NCBI GenBank assembly: GCA_027422505.1
Contig: JAPQWV010000766.1
Coordinates: 62,001-126,000, forward strand
Reading direction: 5' to 3'
Length of the DNA stretch: 64,000 bases
From: Craterostigma plantagineum
Lineage: Eukaryota > Streptophyta > Magnoliopsida > Lamiales > Linderniaceae
Both the position numbers and the translations under genes were made by a program. Each line of letters starts with the position of its first letter. Position 1 is the first letter of the stretch. The notes beneath the pieces are model-generated. The model ran no database searches, was not told the origin of the DNA, and was given only the letters and a program-made list of their open reading frames with translations. Of this stretch, positions 1-9,601 are shown piece by piece.

Positions 1-67
1 TGTATAAGAAACATATGATGTGGTATCAGTATGAATCAATGTGTCATAAATTTGGTACATGTTTTGT

Positions 68-407
68 TGGTCCAGATTATCCAACTAAACAACTAATGAA
101 ACGATGTTACCACGTTATGATGATGAAACAAGTTAAATGCGTGGGGTGCGTGTGTGCGTGTTCGTAAGAATGGTTGGGAGCTTTTCTCAAAATTCTTTCT
201 CTGTATTTTTCCACACACACAAGACACCTAACTATGTGTTAGGGTTTTAGTATTTATACCACATGTCGGTATATAATAATTGGGCCCTTGTAAGCCCATT
301 ACTAATAAAAGCTTACTGGGCTTTACAAAGTAAAAGCCCAGTTCACTTAAATAATTACAAGATTAAGATAACTAATTTAATTGAACATAATAAATTAATT
401 CCTAACA
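68..407 (-). repeat. copia-R 3' LTR
   Basis: This 340-bp copy matches 9292-9601 and the duplicated copy at 13415-13693. On the minus strand it starts TGTTAGGAATTAATTT and ends GGACCA. It contains a segment (about 310-366) missing from the 5' LTR, which adds an extra GGGCTTTAC/AAAGCCC stretch. Confidence 0.85.
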
Positions 408-420
408 ATCTCCCCTTTGT
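408..420 (-). other. Polypurine tract of copia-R
   Basis: On the minus strand the sequence ACAAAGGGGAGAT directly abuts the 3' LTR start TGTTAGG. Plus-strand priming sites of copia elements look like this. The other two copia elements in the window have AAAGGGGGAGAT at the same place. Confidence 0.8.
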
Positions 421-1007
421 GTTCAATTTTCAATTCAGCGCTGGTTATCTTCGTCTTGTAATTGTCCTGAGTCCTCAAAGGACACGTATCGGAGTTGCGT
501 ACATGAAAGCTTTTGCATGCGTATTCTTCTTCAATCATATCCTTCTTTGTCTTGTCTTGTGACCTCTTATTTAAAAGATCTTCAAGCTCACCGTCTCTTG
601 AACTTCTCTTCTCTTAAGTGTTCAAGCAGCTTGTTGGATCGTCTCATTTTTGTGTTCGATCTCTCCCTTGGATAGTCACCACTCCTCTGCATTTTATCAA
701 CCTTGTGTTGGGATTGGAAACTTCTTTAAAGTCAGAGAGTGTACTTGAGGCGACAACTTCAATCGTTGGTCTCTGTGGCATTCACTTGATTATTTGACGA
801 CGCTTTATATTGGCATTTTCTGATCGGTATTGCACTTTAGTGGTGGTGTTGCTCCCATTTTGCTTTCGTACCCCTCCCTCTCAAGATTGAGCTGGGAGAT
901 CGTCATGCGACGGGTCAAAATGGGGCATCGTCTTTGGCAAGAAGATGGCATTTTCGGGACAAGATAATGGAGTTGATTGGTGGTCACGATTACTCTACTT
1001 CCCGGTG

Positions 1008-1388
1008 TCAGATTCATCATCTTCTAAGGAAGTTGTCTGGTTCGACCTCGAAGAAGAGAAGAAGGTAGGCGTGGAGTGTGTTTTCTGACAATGTGTTTGG
1101 GCTCCTTGAGATTATCCATTCAATTGCATGAGAGCCCAGCTTCAGAGTGGTTGGCGTGGCAGAAATAGTGGATACTCAGGTTAGTCTTCTCCTTCACTGG
1201 AGTTGAAACGTGGTGATCTTCTTCTTCACGGCTCCAGATTCGTCATCGCCGAAGGAAGTTGTCTGGTTTGGCCTCGGCGAAGCTCGTCTGGCTCCCGAAG
1301 AAGGTGTATGTGGGGTGTGTTTCAAGTTGTATCGATGCTCCTTTGGAATGTTCCATTCAACTTCCGTAGAGCTCGGTTTCAGAGTGGT
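1008..1388. repeat. Diverged direct repeat pair, about 150 bp, in copia-R
   Basis: The segments 1008-1153 and 1233-1388 share CCAGATTC-TCATC, AAGGAAGTTGTCTGGTT, a CTTTGG/CTCCTT block and a final TTTCAGAGTGG, in the same order. They are separated by about 80 bp. The similarity is obvious but imperfect, so the duplication is old. Confidence 0.6.
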
Positions 1389-2460
1389 ACGCTCGGCGGA
1401 AATTTGGTGGGTGGTCCGACCTGTTTATTTGTATGTATCCCCTTCTCCCCCTCATGGCGATTCGTGTGAACGAGATCGGCAAGCTTGTATAGGAGGCTAA
1501 GAAGGACACAAACAACAGGTCGGTTAGGGTAACAACCAGACAGAGCCACTTAGGCGATCCGTCGACACGGCTTCAGAGACAAACTCTGAGACGTGGCCTG
1601 CGAGAATAGAACTTGATGAATTGGGGTCACATAGGCAGCCCGTTAACATTGTTCTTGAGACTAGCTTGAAGACGATGGCCTGAATCGTTGTTGTTTGATG
1701 TTGCAACGGCAGGACTTCCTTCCAATCATCGAAGCATGTCTTAGAATGACATGTCTACGGAAGTTGTGATCTAGTCACGAAGTCTAGATAAGAAAAAGGT
1801 ATATGTGTCCTAAAAAGGACATCTAGACTCGATGTGTTCAAGAAAGTTCCGTGGTGTGGGGCTGATTACCACTTAGTTCAATATCTCCAGCTTCCAAGTG
1901 AAACAGTGATAGATTACGTGGCTCCTCGTGATTTGATAAACATCGGTCTATTGGGAGATAGATGAGTGGATAAGTCTCGGTTTTGCATGCGCCGTTGGAA
2001 CAAGTGAGGCGACTTCTACCCGGGAGCTAATAAAATTAGCGCCTGTATCTATGGGGGTTGGTCCGAGTAATTTGTGAGCTAAGGGAATTTTGTATCTTCC
2101 GCTCTTCGGTCTTGTCAAGATTTTCCAAATATGGGTAAATTTATGAGTTTGAGATCGTCAGTAACACTCGGCTGTGTTCCGGGGTTGGCTTCAGTTTGGT
2201 CTGACGGAACCATGAGAACTTGAACTCCATACATCTGGTACGAAGTGATAGTGCTGCTTGATTTTTGTCAGCAGTTCGGAGCAGGTCTGTTGAGGTCATT
2301 GCCGAGTTAGCACTAGAAGCCACCGACGCCTTTTGGAATTCTTGAGCTCTCGAGAGTTGCTTGTTTTTTATTGGAGTCCGTCTTGAAGGTCGAAGTGCTT
2401 GAGGGAGTATTTTCTTTCTTTGTTACCTTTGTCTATATATTACTAATGTAGTAGTACACT

Positions 2461-2622
2461 AGAAGCATGATTGAGGGGATATATATATATATAATATATA
2501 TATTATATATATAATATATATATATATATATATTGTTGGATATATATATATAATATATATATTATATATATATATAATATATATTATATATATATATTGT
2601 TCCTCCCCTCAATCATGCTTCT
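2461..2622. repeat. 162-bp inverted repeat with AT-dinucleotide core
   Basis: The outer arms are 19-bp perfect inverted repeats: AGAAGCATGATTGAGGGGA at 2461-2479 and its reverse complement at 2604-2622. The centre is almost pure TA/AT with one TTGTTGG interruption. The whole could fold into a long hairpin or cruciform. No target duplication or transposon terminal motif is visible, so it is not called a MITE. Confidence 0.8.
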
Positions 2623-3174
2623 TAGAACTGAATTACTCCCCCTCAATAGATGCAAATACGGATCAAATTTATCGTTCGATCTCTCTCCCTAAATTCACGT
2701 ATTTAAGTTCGCTCCCCCAAAAAAAATTAATTATCTCTCCCTTTAACACAAATATAGGAGTTGCTTCTCTTTACAAATAAAGAGCTGCTCCCCCTCAAAT
2801 TTAGCTCAATTAAAAAAATGGTATTTATCAATTGACCACGGAATATGCGTTGTCTATTTCAAAATCTTGCAAGAACATGCATATTCAAAATATACCATTT
2901 AAAAGATATAGGCATTTATCAATTCAGCTTATATGCATACGTAAAAGTTAAGCTTGAAAATTCTATAAGTTGTATGCATAATGAAAATATACCTATAATA
3001 GGGTATTTATGCATTTCAGCTCATGTTTGCATGCGAGAATTTGGAATTTAAAGTCTTTTTGAAGCATGCGTAACTATAATGTACCCTATTGTTTTCAAGG
3101 TAGGCAAATTGAAGTTACAACTTGATATGCATGCAAAAATTACAAAAGGATGCATATAGATTTACCTACGTTCG

Positions 3175-3245
3175 GTTGCTCGCCTCGCTAACCAGTCATG
3201 TCTGGGAAGCAGCCCGAGATACCATACACGTTGTGAGGTGTGGTT
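3175..3245 (-). pseudogene. Relic resembling the start of copia protease (second copy)
   Basis: On the minus strand TGGTATCTCGGGCTGC...AGACATGACTGG resembles the start of copia protease (W-Y-L-D-S-G-C-S-x-H-M-T-G) with the codons for D-S lost and the frame broken. A similar relic lies at 5110-5300 and both share the rare string ACCAGTCATG. This is a weak call based on a short motif. Confidence 0.3.
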
Positions 3246-5109
3246 GCTCGCTAGGTGTTTTTGAAGAATTTTCAAAGTAGGATACCGAGTTTATAAAATG
3301 AGGAGTTCGATGATGTGTGGTGCTGTTAGTTTCGAAGATTTCAGTGTTGTGCCAAAAATCCCGTATGCGAAAATGATTTTTGATGATGTATGTCTTTGAA
3401 AGAATTTGAAGTCTTTCAGTCGCAAATTGGAATTTGGGTTGGCCCGTGAATTGAGTTGTGGTTCTTGAACTGAAGAGGGTTTGGTTTGTGAAACTGAAGA
3501 GGGTTCGCGAAACTGGAATTTCAATGACACGGAACTGAACTCGTGAAACTGTAGTTCTTAAGCTGACCCGCGAAACTTATTTTACTCACACTGCGGAAAA
3601 CCCTATGGGCCCGCTATAAAATTTCACCACCCAAACCCATTCGGCCAATTCTTTTAGTCATTTAAAAACCTATTACCCATATAACACGCGAAGAGAGCAC
3701 GATGTAGTTTTACGAAAATGATTGCATGAGGAGAAATCTGTTAATCGACGAAGAAAAATCACTTTCTCCCGCGGTGCTGAACCCTCAAGTCAAAAATTCG
3801 TCTGTAAAATTGATTAGGTTTGTCGGAGCGATAATGATGTTTTGTTCCATTTATGCCTATAAATAGACATGCCTGAGCAACACTACAACTCAATTTACCA
3901 TTGTCTATTATCCCATTTCAGCATTCTCGATTAGCTTACAAGAAATGAACTGGATGCAGCAACAAGATCGTGAAAAAGAGGAAGCATATGTGGAATTTCA
4001 GCGTAATTTAGAGAGGCTACAACTTGACCTTTTTCTTCTCTTGTGCTTATTTGTAGTTTTACTAGCTTTTCTATCATGGGTCCTCACAAGGTGTGCTTGT
4101 CTGTTTTACTAGATTTTATATGTTGGGTCCTTGCAAGGTGTACTCGTGTATGACCGTCCTTATGAAGTAAATCTATTGTTCCTTATTTTGTGTTCATTTG
4201 CAGTTTTACTTGCTTTTGTGTGTTGGGTCCTCACAAGTTGTACTTGTGTTGTAACCGTCTATATGAAGTAAAACTATTGTTCCTATTCCGCCTCTTTGAT
4301 TCTGCGTTCTGAGTTTCGCACTTTGAAAGTAGGTCTTATTTGTGAATGGTTATTTTCGAAAGCTGTTTTCAAAGCCAGATTTCGAGTCAAACTTAAGCCC
4401 TAAAAGGTGCGAATAATCAAAAACTCGACGAAAATTTAAAGCAATTTCTACAAAACTCAGCCACATAGTACGATTATCACCCAAAAAATATTATTAAAAC
4501 TCGAGTATAACCACTTAATTGACGATTTTCGAAAGAGGGTGTTTATGAGAGTTAGAAATTGTAAAAACCAAGCGATTCGCGACAAAACCTGTGAAATCTG
4601 AAACGATTTCACATTTTGTCAAATGCGGAATTAGAACATATAAGGGTGAGGGATTTATTGTTTATAGCCCTCTATTTGATTTGAGAAATTTTTTTTACTA
4701 CTATTATTTATTAGTATTTTCTTTTATTTAAACCAAGTTCCCTCTTTAGAGAAATTTTACAAGGAATTTAAACCAAGTTCCCTCTTCAGACAAATTTTAC
4801 AACGAAAGTTCTCCCCCCAAATTAGATAATTTTGGCGAAGATTATTTAATTTCTAAAATTTCTCCCCCTTAATTTAACAAATAAAGCTCCCCTAAATATA
4901 AGCATTTTTTTTGGGGAACCTTATTTTGCATTTCTACTAGGACGAAAAATGTATCTTAACATGAAAAAAGAGCAGTTCATCCTAGATATTGCTAACATAT
5001 TAGGTATGTTACTCATTTGAGCCCAAATGCATATTTAAAATTCAGTGAATGTCGAACATGTAATCTTATGCATATTTAGAATATTACCAAATTTGTCAGT
5101 GTTGTTCTA

Positions 5110-5300
5110 GCTGCCCGCATCCCATCCCATGATCACGTATGTGGGGCTGCTTCAGGTACCATACATGAGGGAAAGTCGTGGATACTCGCGTCGCCGACCA
5201 GTCATGGGTGTGGAGTAACCATCTCTACGTACCTACCCATGCTGGAAACTGCAAAACATGTCAAGCAGATTTTGGCACCCATCTAAGAATGGGTCCTTTC
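5110..5300 (-). pseudogene. Relic of pre-protease and protease start of copia-R
   Basis: The minus strand reads R-W-V-P-K-S-A followed by a stop near 5270-5295, matching the W-V-P-K motif that precedes protease in copia-I (27546) and copia-O (51430). Further on, scrambled pieces (TGGTACCTGAAGC, TACTCCACACCCATGACTGG) resemble the W-Y-L-D-S-G-C-S-x-H-M-x-G protease start. The active-site D-S-G is not readable. This marks where the coding homology of copia-R ends. Confidence 0.4.
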
Positions 5301-5411
5301 GTATTAGATCTAGAGTTTATGCATCATCTTTCATAGATTTATGTCCTAAGTCAACTTTAGATTTATCTATAGCTTCAATGGATGATTTAGGAACCCAAAT
5401 CTTTCTAATTC

Positions 5412-6059
5412 CTAAGGGATAACAAAGGCTACTGCTTGCGCTAAGTTCTTGTTTTGTAATCCAGATTTTCGTATTTCCCAAAACTTTAGCTTTAGCTTTA
5501 CTCTTAGGGTGCTTTGACTGGATGCTTTTGTGTTATTCTCGTTTGTCAAGTTTAGAACTGGACTTAGGAGACGAATGTGCAGGCTTTGTCTTTCTTTTTG
5601 TTTGTGGCTTCTCCTTTTGAGTTGGTGAGCCTGACGTAGCGAAGAAGCGTGCGTCGTTCTTGATTGTACTTGCATTTGCTAATCTAAAACGAGAATTTAA
5701 GGCAAGTGCATCATCATATGAATAGTGAAAATTAGAGAGCATAGATTGTTCGTACAGGTTCAGTGAAATCATGGGTGGAGATGTATCAAGTTATATTTAG
5801 CTTGCGATAGATGCCTACTATGCGAAGTTGAACTACATGCTCTAAATTTAACTTCCTCATTTTTTTTAAACGAAGGAGCACGTTCTGCAAACAGTAGGTC
5901 GTCTCCTGTGGCTATCTCCTTCCCCTTCGATCTATCTAAAATTTTACCTCTAGGTGCATGCGAGGATAAATTGGTAGGCTTTGATTTTCTTGATGCATTA
6001 TGTGTTCTTAATGTCCTAGGCTTGGTTGGAGGTTCTATTTTAGACTCAGCTAGAGACAT
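5412..6059 (-). pseudogene. C-terminal part of the copia-R gag-protease spacer
   Basis: Two or three overlapping open stretches (5412-5675, 5533-5772 and 5769-6059) continue the spacer coding region in shifted frames. They are lysine- and serine-rich, with a KEIATGDDLLFAERAPSF segment and K-P-K/R-K runs. They correspond in position to the basic region between the QPKDTEFY block and the W-V-P-K motif in copia-I (26857-27470). No enzymatic motif is present. Probably one ancestral frame broken by small indels. Confidence 0.45.
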
Positions 6060-6084
6060 TTGTAGATAGGCTGAAGCTATAGTT

Positions 6085-6855
6085 CTATTGATTTTTTTCG
6101 AGTGAGGAAATTATTGTCAATAGCACGTCATTTTCTACCTGAAAAACAATCTTTGCAGACTCTAGGGTCGAGCGCAAGTCAGAGATTTCCTTAATTGCTG
6201 GTGGGATATATGCACTAGAGTGGCTGGATTGTGGTAAGTCACGGGACGTGTTCTCGATAATGATTGGTGTTGAAGGGGGAATAAGAGCATCTAAATAGTC
6301 ATTAGACAAAGGTATTTCCCTTGTCTTGTAGCTATTATTCATAGCTTCATAGTCAAGTGGAATTTCTACTCCTATCTTCCTATCTCCATCACTTTCTGGT
6401 GTGAAGGCCATTAATTTAGGCATGTTGATCCCTAAATAGATAATATCATACGGATCATAAGGGTTTAGGTATTCCTTCACAGCCGGGGTAGGGTTTGGAA
6501 CAAAGCCTAGACCTGCACGTGGATCGTAGAATTCTGTGTCCTTAGGCTGGTTTAAGAAGATCGTTCGATCTGTTTGTCCTCTTATTGTTAGGAGATCCTC
6601 TAGCTTTTTAATCCTAGCATACAGTTTTACGCGCTCTTTATTCAGGAGATCGAACTTGCATGTTTTATTGATTCGCTCGTCGTCGCAAGTTGTCAATTTA
6701 GCCTTTAGCTCGCTAACCTGTGCTTTCAACTCTACTATTTCAGCGTTGCGACTGTCAATTTTTGACTGCGCTACTTCCAGCATACATACAAGATTGCTCA
6801 TTTCTCGAAGCTGCCTGAGTAGACATAGATAATTTTTATCAAACCGAGCTTGCAA
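6085..6855 (-). CDS. Copia gag-protease spacer ORF with coiled coil (copia-R)
   Basis: A 256-residue open frame. Residues 1-95 are heptad-rich (MSNLVCMLEVAQSKID..., VSELKAKLTTCDDE) and predict a coiled coil. Residues about 100-175 carry the block FLNQPKDTEFYDPRAGLGF, then I-P-L-D-Y, N-N-S-Y-K-T-R-E-I. The same block occurs in copia-I (26287-26541: FLNQPKDTEFYNPIEGIGF) and copia-O (22479-22814), always between the zinc knuckle and protease. The C-terminal third is again helical. No catalytic residues are visible. I infer a structural Gag-associated role. It lies downstream of 6898-7422 and is probably part of the same ancestral polyprotein, split by a short gap. Confidence 0.65.
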   Translation of the reverse strand: MQARFDKNYLCLLRQLREMSNLVCMLEVAQSKIDSRNAEIVELKAQVSELKAKLTTCDDERINKTCKFDLLNKERVKLYARIKKLEDLLTIRGQTDRTIFLNQPKDTEFYDPRAGLGFVPNPTPAVKEYLNPYDPYDIIYLGINMPKLMAFTPESDGDRKIGVEIPLDYEAMNNSYKTREIPLSNDYLDALIPPSTPIIIENTSRDLPQSSHSSAYIPPAIKEISDLRSTLESAKIVFQVENDVLLTIISSLEKNQ

Positions 6856-6897
6856 GTCCTTGATGATCGTTTCGTGAACTGCCCATTGACTGGTTGT

Positions 6898-7422
6898 TTA
6901 CTCGTAGTTTGAGACTTTGTTTCTTAAGTCAATGACTTCTGACGCTGATTCAGCTAAATTGGCTTCGGAATTAGCTAAGCTAGTTTCTAGTCTATCTATG
7001 TTTTCATGTGTCATATCTAGATCGGCTATGGACTTAGCTAGTTCCTTTTCTATTGACATGAAATTGCTATGAAGAGCTGTAAATTTTTCTTGGAGTTCGA
7101 AATACAAAAGGGGGTCTATAGATTCTACCTCCCTCTCTGAAGATGCTTCATCGTTTTTACCTCCATCGACTGCTTCCATGTCCTTTTGCTCCGATTTAGC
7201 TCTTTTTACCGAGGCTATTTTGACTACATTTTCTTGCTCATGTTCAGATGTGTCATCGAGCCAGATGTCTTGTGCACCCATCAGAGCTACTCCAGTTTTC
7301 GTTTGGGTCATCGTGGACTTTAAAGTCGTCGCAGGTGACTTATAATGTGTAGTAAAAGTTCTCTTTGTTTTAATTTTAGGAACAAAAATGTCAATTTGAG
7401 TTCCCTTATCCTGCTTAGACAA
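6898..7422 (-). CDS. Copia spacer ORF following the zinc-knuckle position (copia-R)
   Basis: A 174-residue open frame with the motif TGVALMGAQDIWLDD near residue 45. It parallels AGVALMAEQDHWLE just after the zinc knuckle in copia-I (about 25630). In copia-R the knuckle C-x2-C-x4-H-x4-C itself is missing. Residues 100-174 form a long heptad repeat (LYFELQEKFTALHSNF..., LETSLANSEANLAESA), so a coiled coil is likely. It sits between the 7480-7815 and 6085-6855 frames and is probably part of one polyprotein. No enzyme domain is present. Confidence 0.6.
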   Translation of the reverse strand: MSKQDKGTQIDIFVPKIKTKRTFTTHYKSPATTLKSTMTQTKTGVALMGAQDIWLDDTSEHEQENVVKIASVKRAKSEQKDMEAVDGGKNDEASSEREVESIDPLLYFELQEKFTALHSNFMSIEKELAKSIADLDMTHENIDRLETSLANSEANLAESASEVIDLRNKVSNYE

Positions 7423-7479
7423 TGATGTAAAGGATTATTTGGAATAGGTAAGGGCTGTGAATTTTTGAGTTTTGATATC

Positions 7480-7815
7480 TCATCTAAAAGTTTTTCTTTT
7501 TCCTCTCGAAAATCTACTCTCTGATTCCAAGTTTGCGTTTAATTCAGAAATTTTACTAGCAACCTCTGGAATTTCCCAACAAGAAGTAGATTTATTAGAA
7601 TGTAAATAATTTTCCCCGTTAGGCGCTGAAGAGGGATTTTGGTCGTCAAGTTTTGCAATAATTCGCTCATAAGGGATAATTCTAGTGAACCATTTATTTT
7701 GGTGTTTTAGAGTAATCTCATATTGTTGAGAAATTACGTTCCACTCAGTTCGTACAACATCCAGCTCAAGTACTTGGCACGTCAATTCCTCCATTTCTCT
7801 AGTTTGAGCATCCAT
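7480..7815 (-). CDS. N-terminal ORF of copia-R, unrecognised helical protein
   Basis: A 111-residue frame beginning at an ATG preceded by an AT-rich leader (7816-7990). It reads MDAQTREMEELTCQVLELDV and continues as a charged helical protein. It is in the position of gag but lacks the UBN2 gag fold seen in copia-I and copia-O, such as the LMQGIPNDIY motif. It is probably the first surviving segment of the copia-R reading frame. Function unknown. Confidence 0.45.
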   Translation of the reverse strand: MDAQTREMEELTCQVLELDVVRTEWNVISQQYEITLKHQNKWFTRIIPYERIIAKLDDQNPSSAPNGENYLHSNKSTSCWEIPEVASKISELNANLESESRFSRGKRKTFR

Positions 7816-9277
7816 ATTAACTAATTTAATTTAATTTTTTAATTAATTGCAATTTTTAATTTGATTTTTTTTAATTTTAATATAGTTGGATATTTGATCG
7901 TTGACACGTTTTGAGGATTTAAAAAATTTATTTAAGTTTATTATTATTATTATTATTATTTTATGATTGATCGAATTTGGTTTGAAAATTCAATTATTGG
8001 TTGAATTTGTTTTTGAGAAAGCAAGTACACGAATTTTCCAACTTGAACGAAAGTGTCCGAATGTCTTTGGAAAGCAAGTGCCCGAATTTCAAATAAAAGA
8101 AGTAGCCGAAATTGTTCGTTAAAAATATGATTTGCCCGAATTTCAGATTCAAAGTGAGGCCTTATTTAGTTTTAGAAAAGAGTTGGCTGAAAATGAATCA
8201 GTGGTAGAATGTCACGTTACTATTGGATGAAGACTTTTTTAGACCGAAATTTCAAAGATGATTTCCAATATATGACAACGTGGCTTTGTAAATTGGGTGG
8301 GTGGCATTTGTTTTCTTCCTAAAAAGAAGCCAAAAAATTTCCCTTTAATTGGCTGAATATTCTTGTTGATAATTGGCAAGATTCCTCATGAAGTTGCCGA
8401 ATTTGTCTTGCAAGGTGGGGTGAATTTCTTTTTATAAATTTGCATGTGCCCGAAACTGGTGTCCCAATTTCAAATTGAAGTGGGCCCTCACTTTAGTGGG
8501 TGAGTGCTCGTTGACCAAAGAAAAAAAAAATTGTTTGACCAAGTAGAAATGATCGAGATCGGCCGATTTATCAAGTGGTGTTTTGAAAGCAAAACTGATC
8601 GGCCGATTTGTGAGTACTTTCAATGATTAAAAGTGACCTATTGAGTGAGCGACCAATCGATGATGAGTCACCATTCGATGGTGTGTGCTGAGTGAAATAA
8701 GAAATCGATGAGTTACCAACCAACAAGTTGCCTTCTACTTTGTGAAGTGACCAATTTTAACTTAATTTTTTAAAAAAAAAAAAAATTGCCTCTTTTTTCA
8801 CCAAAGGAAATTGTTTGACCAATTAAGAGAGAATCGAGCGATTGTTGTGTGCTTTGTGAATCGGCCGAAACTAACTTTCGACGTGTGTGTTTTTTTTTTT
8901 TTGGAACTAAAATCGGGCGATTGTAGCTTTTAAGAAAAAACTGTGTTTGCAAGTACTGTTACTGTAGCAAATTGGGCGATTACTGTAGCAAATACGGGTA
9001 CTGTAGCAGTTTCAGATACTGTAGCAAATCGGACAGTTTGTTCATCTCCCGATTCTGGACAGGAAAATGACGAAAATCAGATCCGATCTCTACCTAAAAA
9101 TCACTCAAATCAACTGAAAAATGTTGGGCACTTCAAATCACTCGAAAACAACCTAATTAGCTCTTGAGCTTGCCAAATCAGTAAAATCAACTCAAAAACT
9201 CAAGAACAAGGCAGAATTCGAACCCAAAAAAAAATACCCAAAAATTTCATAAATCTCACTCAAATCCAAACATGTTT
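7816..9277 (-). other. 5' leader of copia-R, non-coding
   Basis: 1.46 kb between the primer site and the first copia-R ORF. It is AT-rich, with poly-T/poly-A runs at 8521-8531, 8768-8784 and 8890-8902. GATCGGCCGATTT occurs twice (about 8557 and 8599). A TACTGTAGCA array lies at 8951-9028. No coding sequence is supported on either strand. Confidence 0.5.
8941..9036. repeat. TACTGTAGCA short repeat array (first copy)
   Basis: On the plus strand TACTGTAGCA occurs four times at 16-25 bp spacing, alternating with AAATTGGGCG, AAATACGGG and AAATCGG fillers. A further TACTGTT stands in front. It lies in the copia-R leader just downstream of the primer site in element orientation. The array was copied by the tandem duplication to 13071-13166. 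Confidence 0.75.
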
Positions 9278-9289
9278 GTTCTGATACCA
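9278..9289 (-). other. Primer binding site of copia-R
   Basis: The minus strand reads TGGTATCAGAAC, two bases after the LTR end GGACCA. It is complementary to initiator tRNA-Met except for one base. The duplicated copy at 13401-13412 keeps the canonical TGGTATCAGAGC. Confidence 0.85.
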
Positions 9290-9291
9290 CT

Positions 9292-9601
9292 TGGTCCAGA
9301 TTATCCAACTAAACAACTAATGAAACGATTTTACCACGTTATGATGATGAAAGAAGTGAAATGCGTGGTGTGCGTGTGTGCGTGTTCGTAAGAATGGTTG
9401 GGAGCTTTTCTCAAAGTTTCTTTCTCTGTATTTTTCCACACACAAGACACCTAACTCTGTGTTAGGGTTTTAGTATTTATATCATATGTCGGTATATAAT
9501 AATTGGCCCTTTTAAGCCCATTACTAATAAAAGCTTTACAAAGTAAAAGCCCAATATTAAGATAACTAATTTAATTGAACACAATAAATTAATTCCTAAC
9601 A
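9292..9601 (-). repeat. copia-R 5' LTR
   Basis: 310 bp, TG...CA ended, homologous to 68-407. Together with the primer site it fixes the element orientation. It also lies inside tandem-duplication unit 1. Confidence 0.85.

Larger units (their letters stand above)
421..5268 (-). other. Non-coding 3' internal region of copia-R
   Basis: This 4.8 kb stretch holds no convincing coding sequence on either strand. It has several extra GGGGAG-type purine tracts on the minus strand (seen as CTCCCC at about 2640, 2707, 2790, 4815 and 4862). These are spaced as in the 3' regions of copia-I and copia-O. It also holds a diverged repeat pair (1008-1153 and 1233-1388) and a long AT-rich palindrome (2461-2622). 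The short reading frames inside are low-complexity and unconserved. Confidence 0.55.
68..9601 (-). mobile_element. copia-R: non-autonomous Ty1/copia LTR retrotransposon (minus strand)
   Basis: The element runs right to left. The 5' LTR (9292-9601) begins TGTTAGGAATT on the minus strand and is followed after 2 nt by TGGTATCAGAAC, a primer site for initiator tRNA-Met. The 3' LTR (68-407) is preceded by a purine tract, AAAGGGGAGAT. The LTRs are clearly homologous but differ by indels of about 30 bp. The interior is 8.9 kb, yet only the gag-protease spacer is recognisable (5412-7815). UBN2 gag, zinc knuckle, integrase, RT and RNase H are absent, so it must have been moved by an autonomous relative. 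Flanking pentamers (TTTGT left, TGTTT right) do not match, so no target duplication is confirmed. Confidence in the boundaries is high, in the family name moderate. Confidence 0.85.

Noticed and set aside
263..562. 99-residue plus-strand frame at the left edge
   Set aside because: It crosses the copia-R 3' LTR and PPT boundary in the wrong orientation and has no motif.
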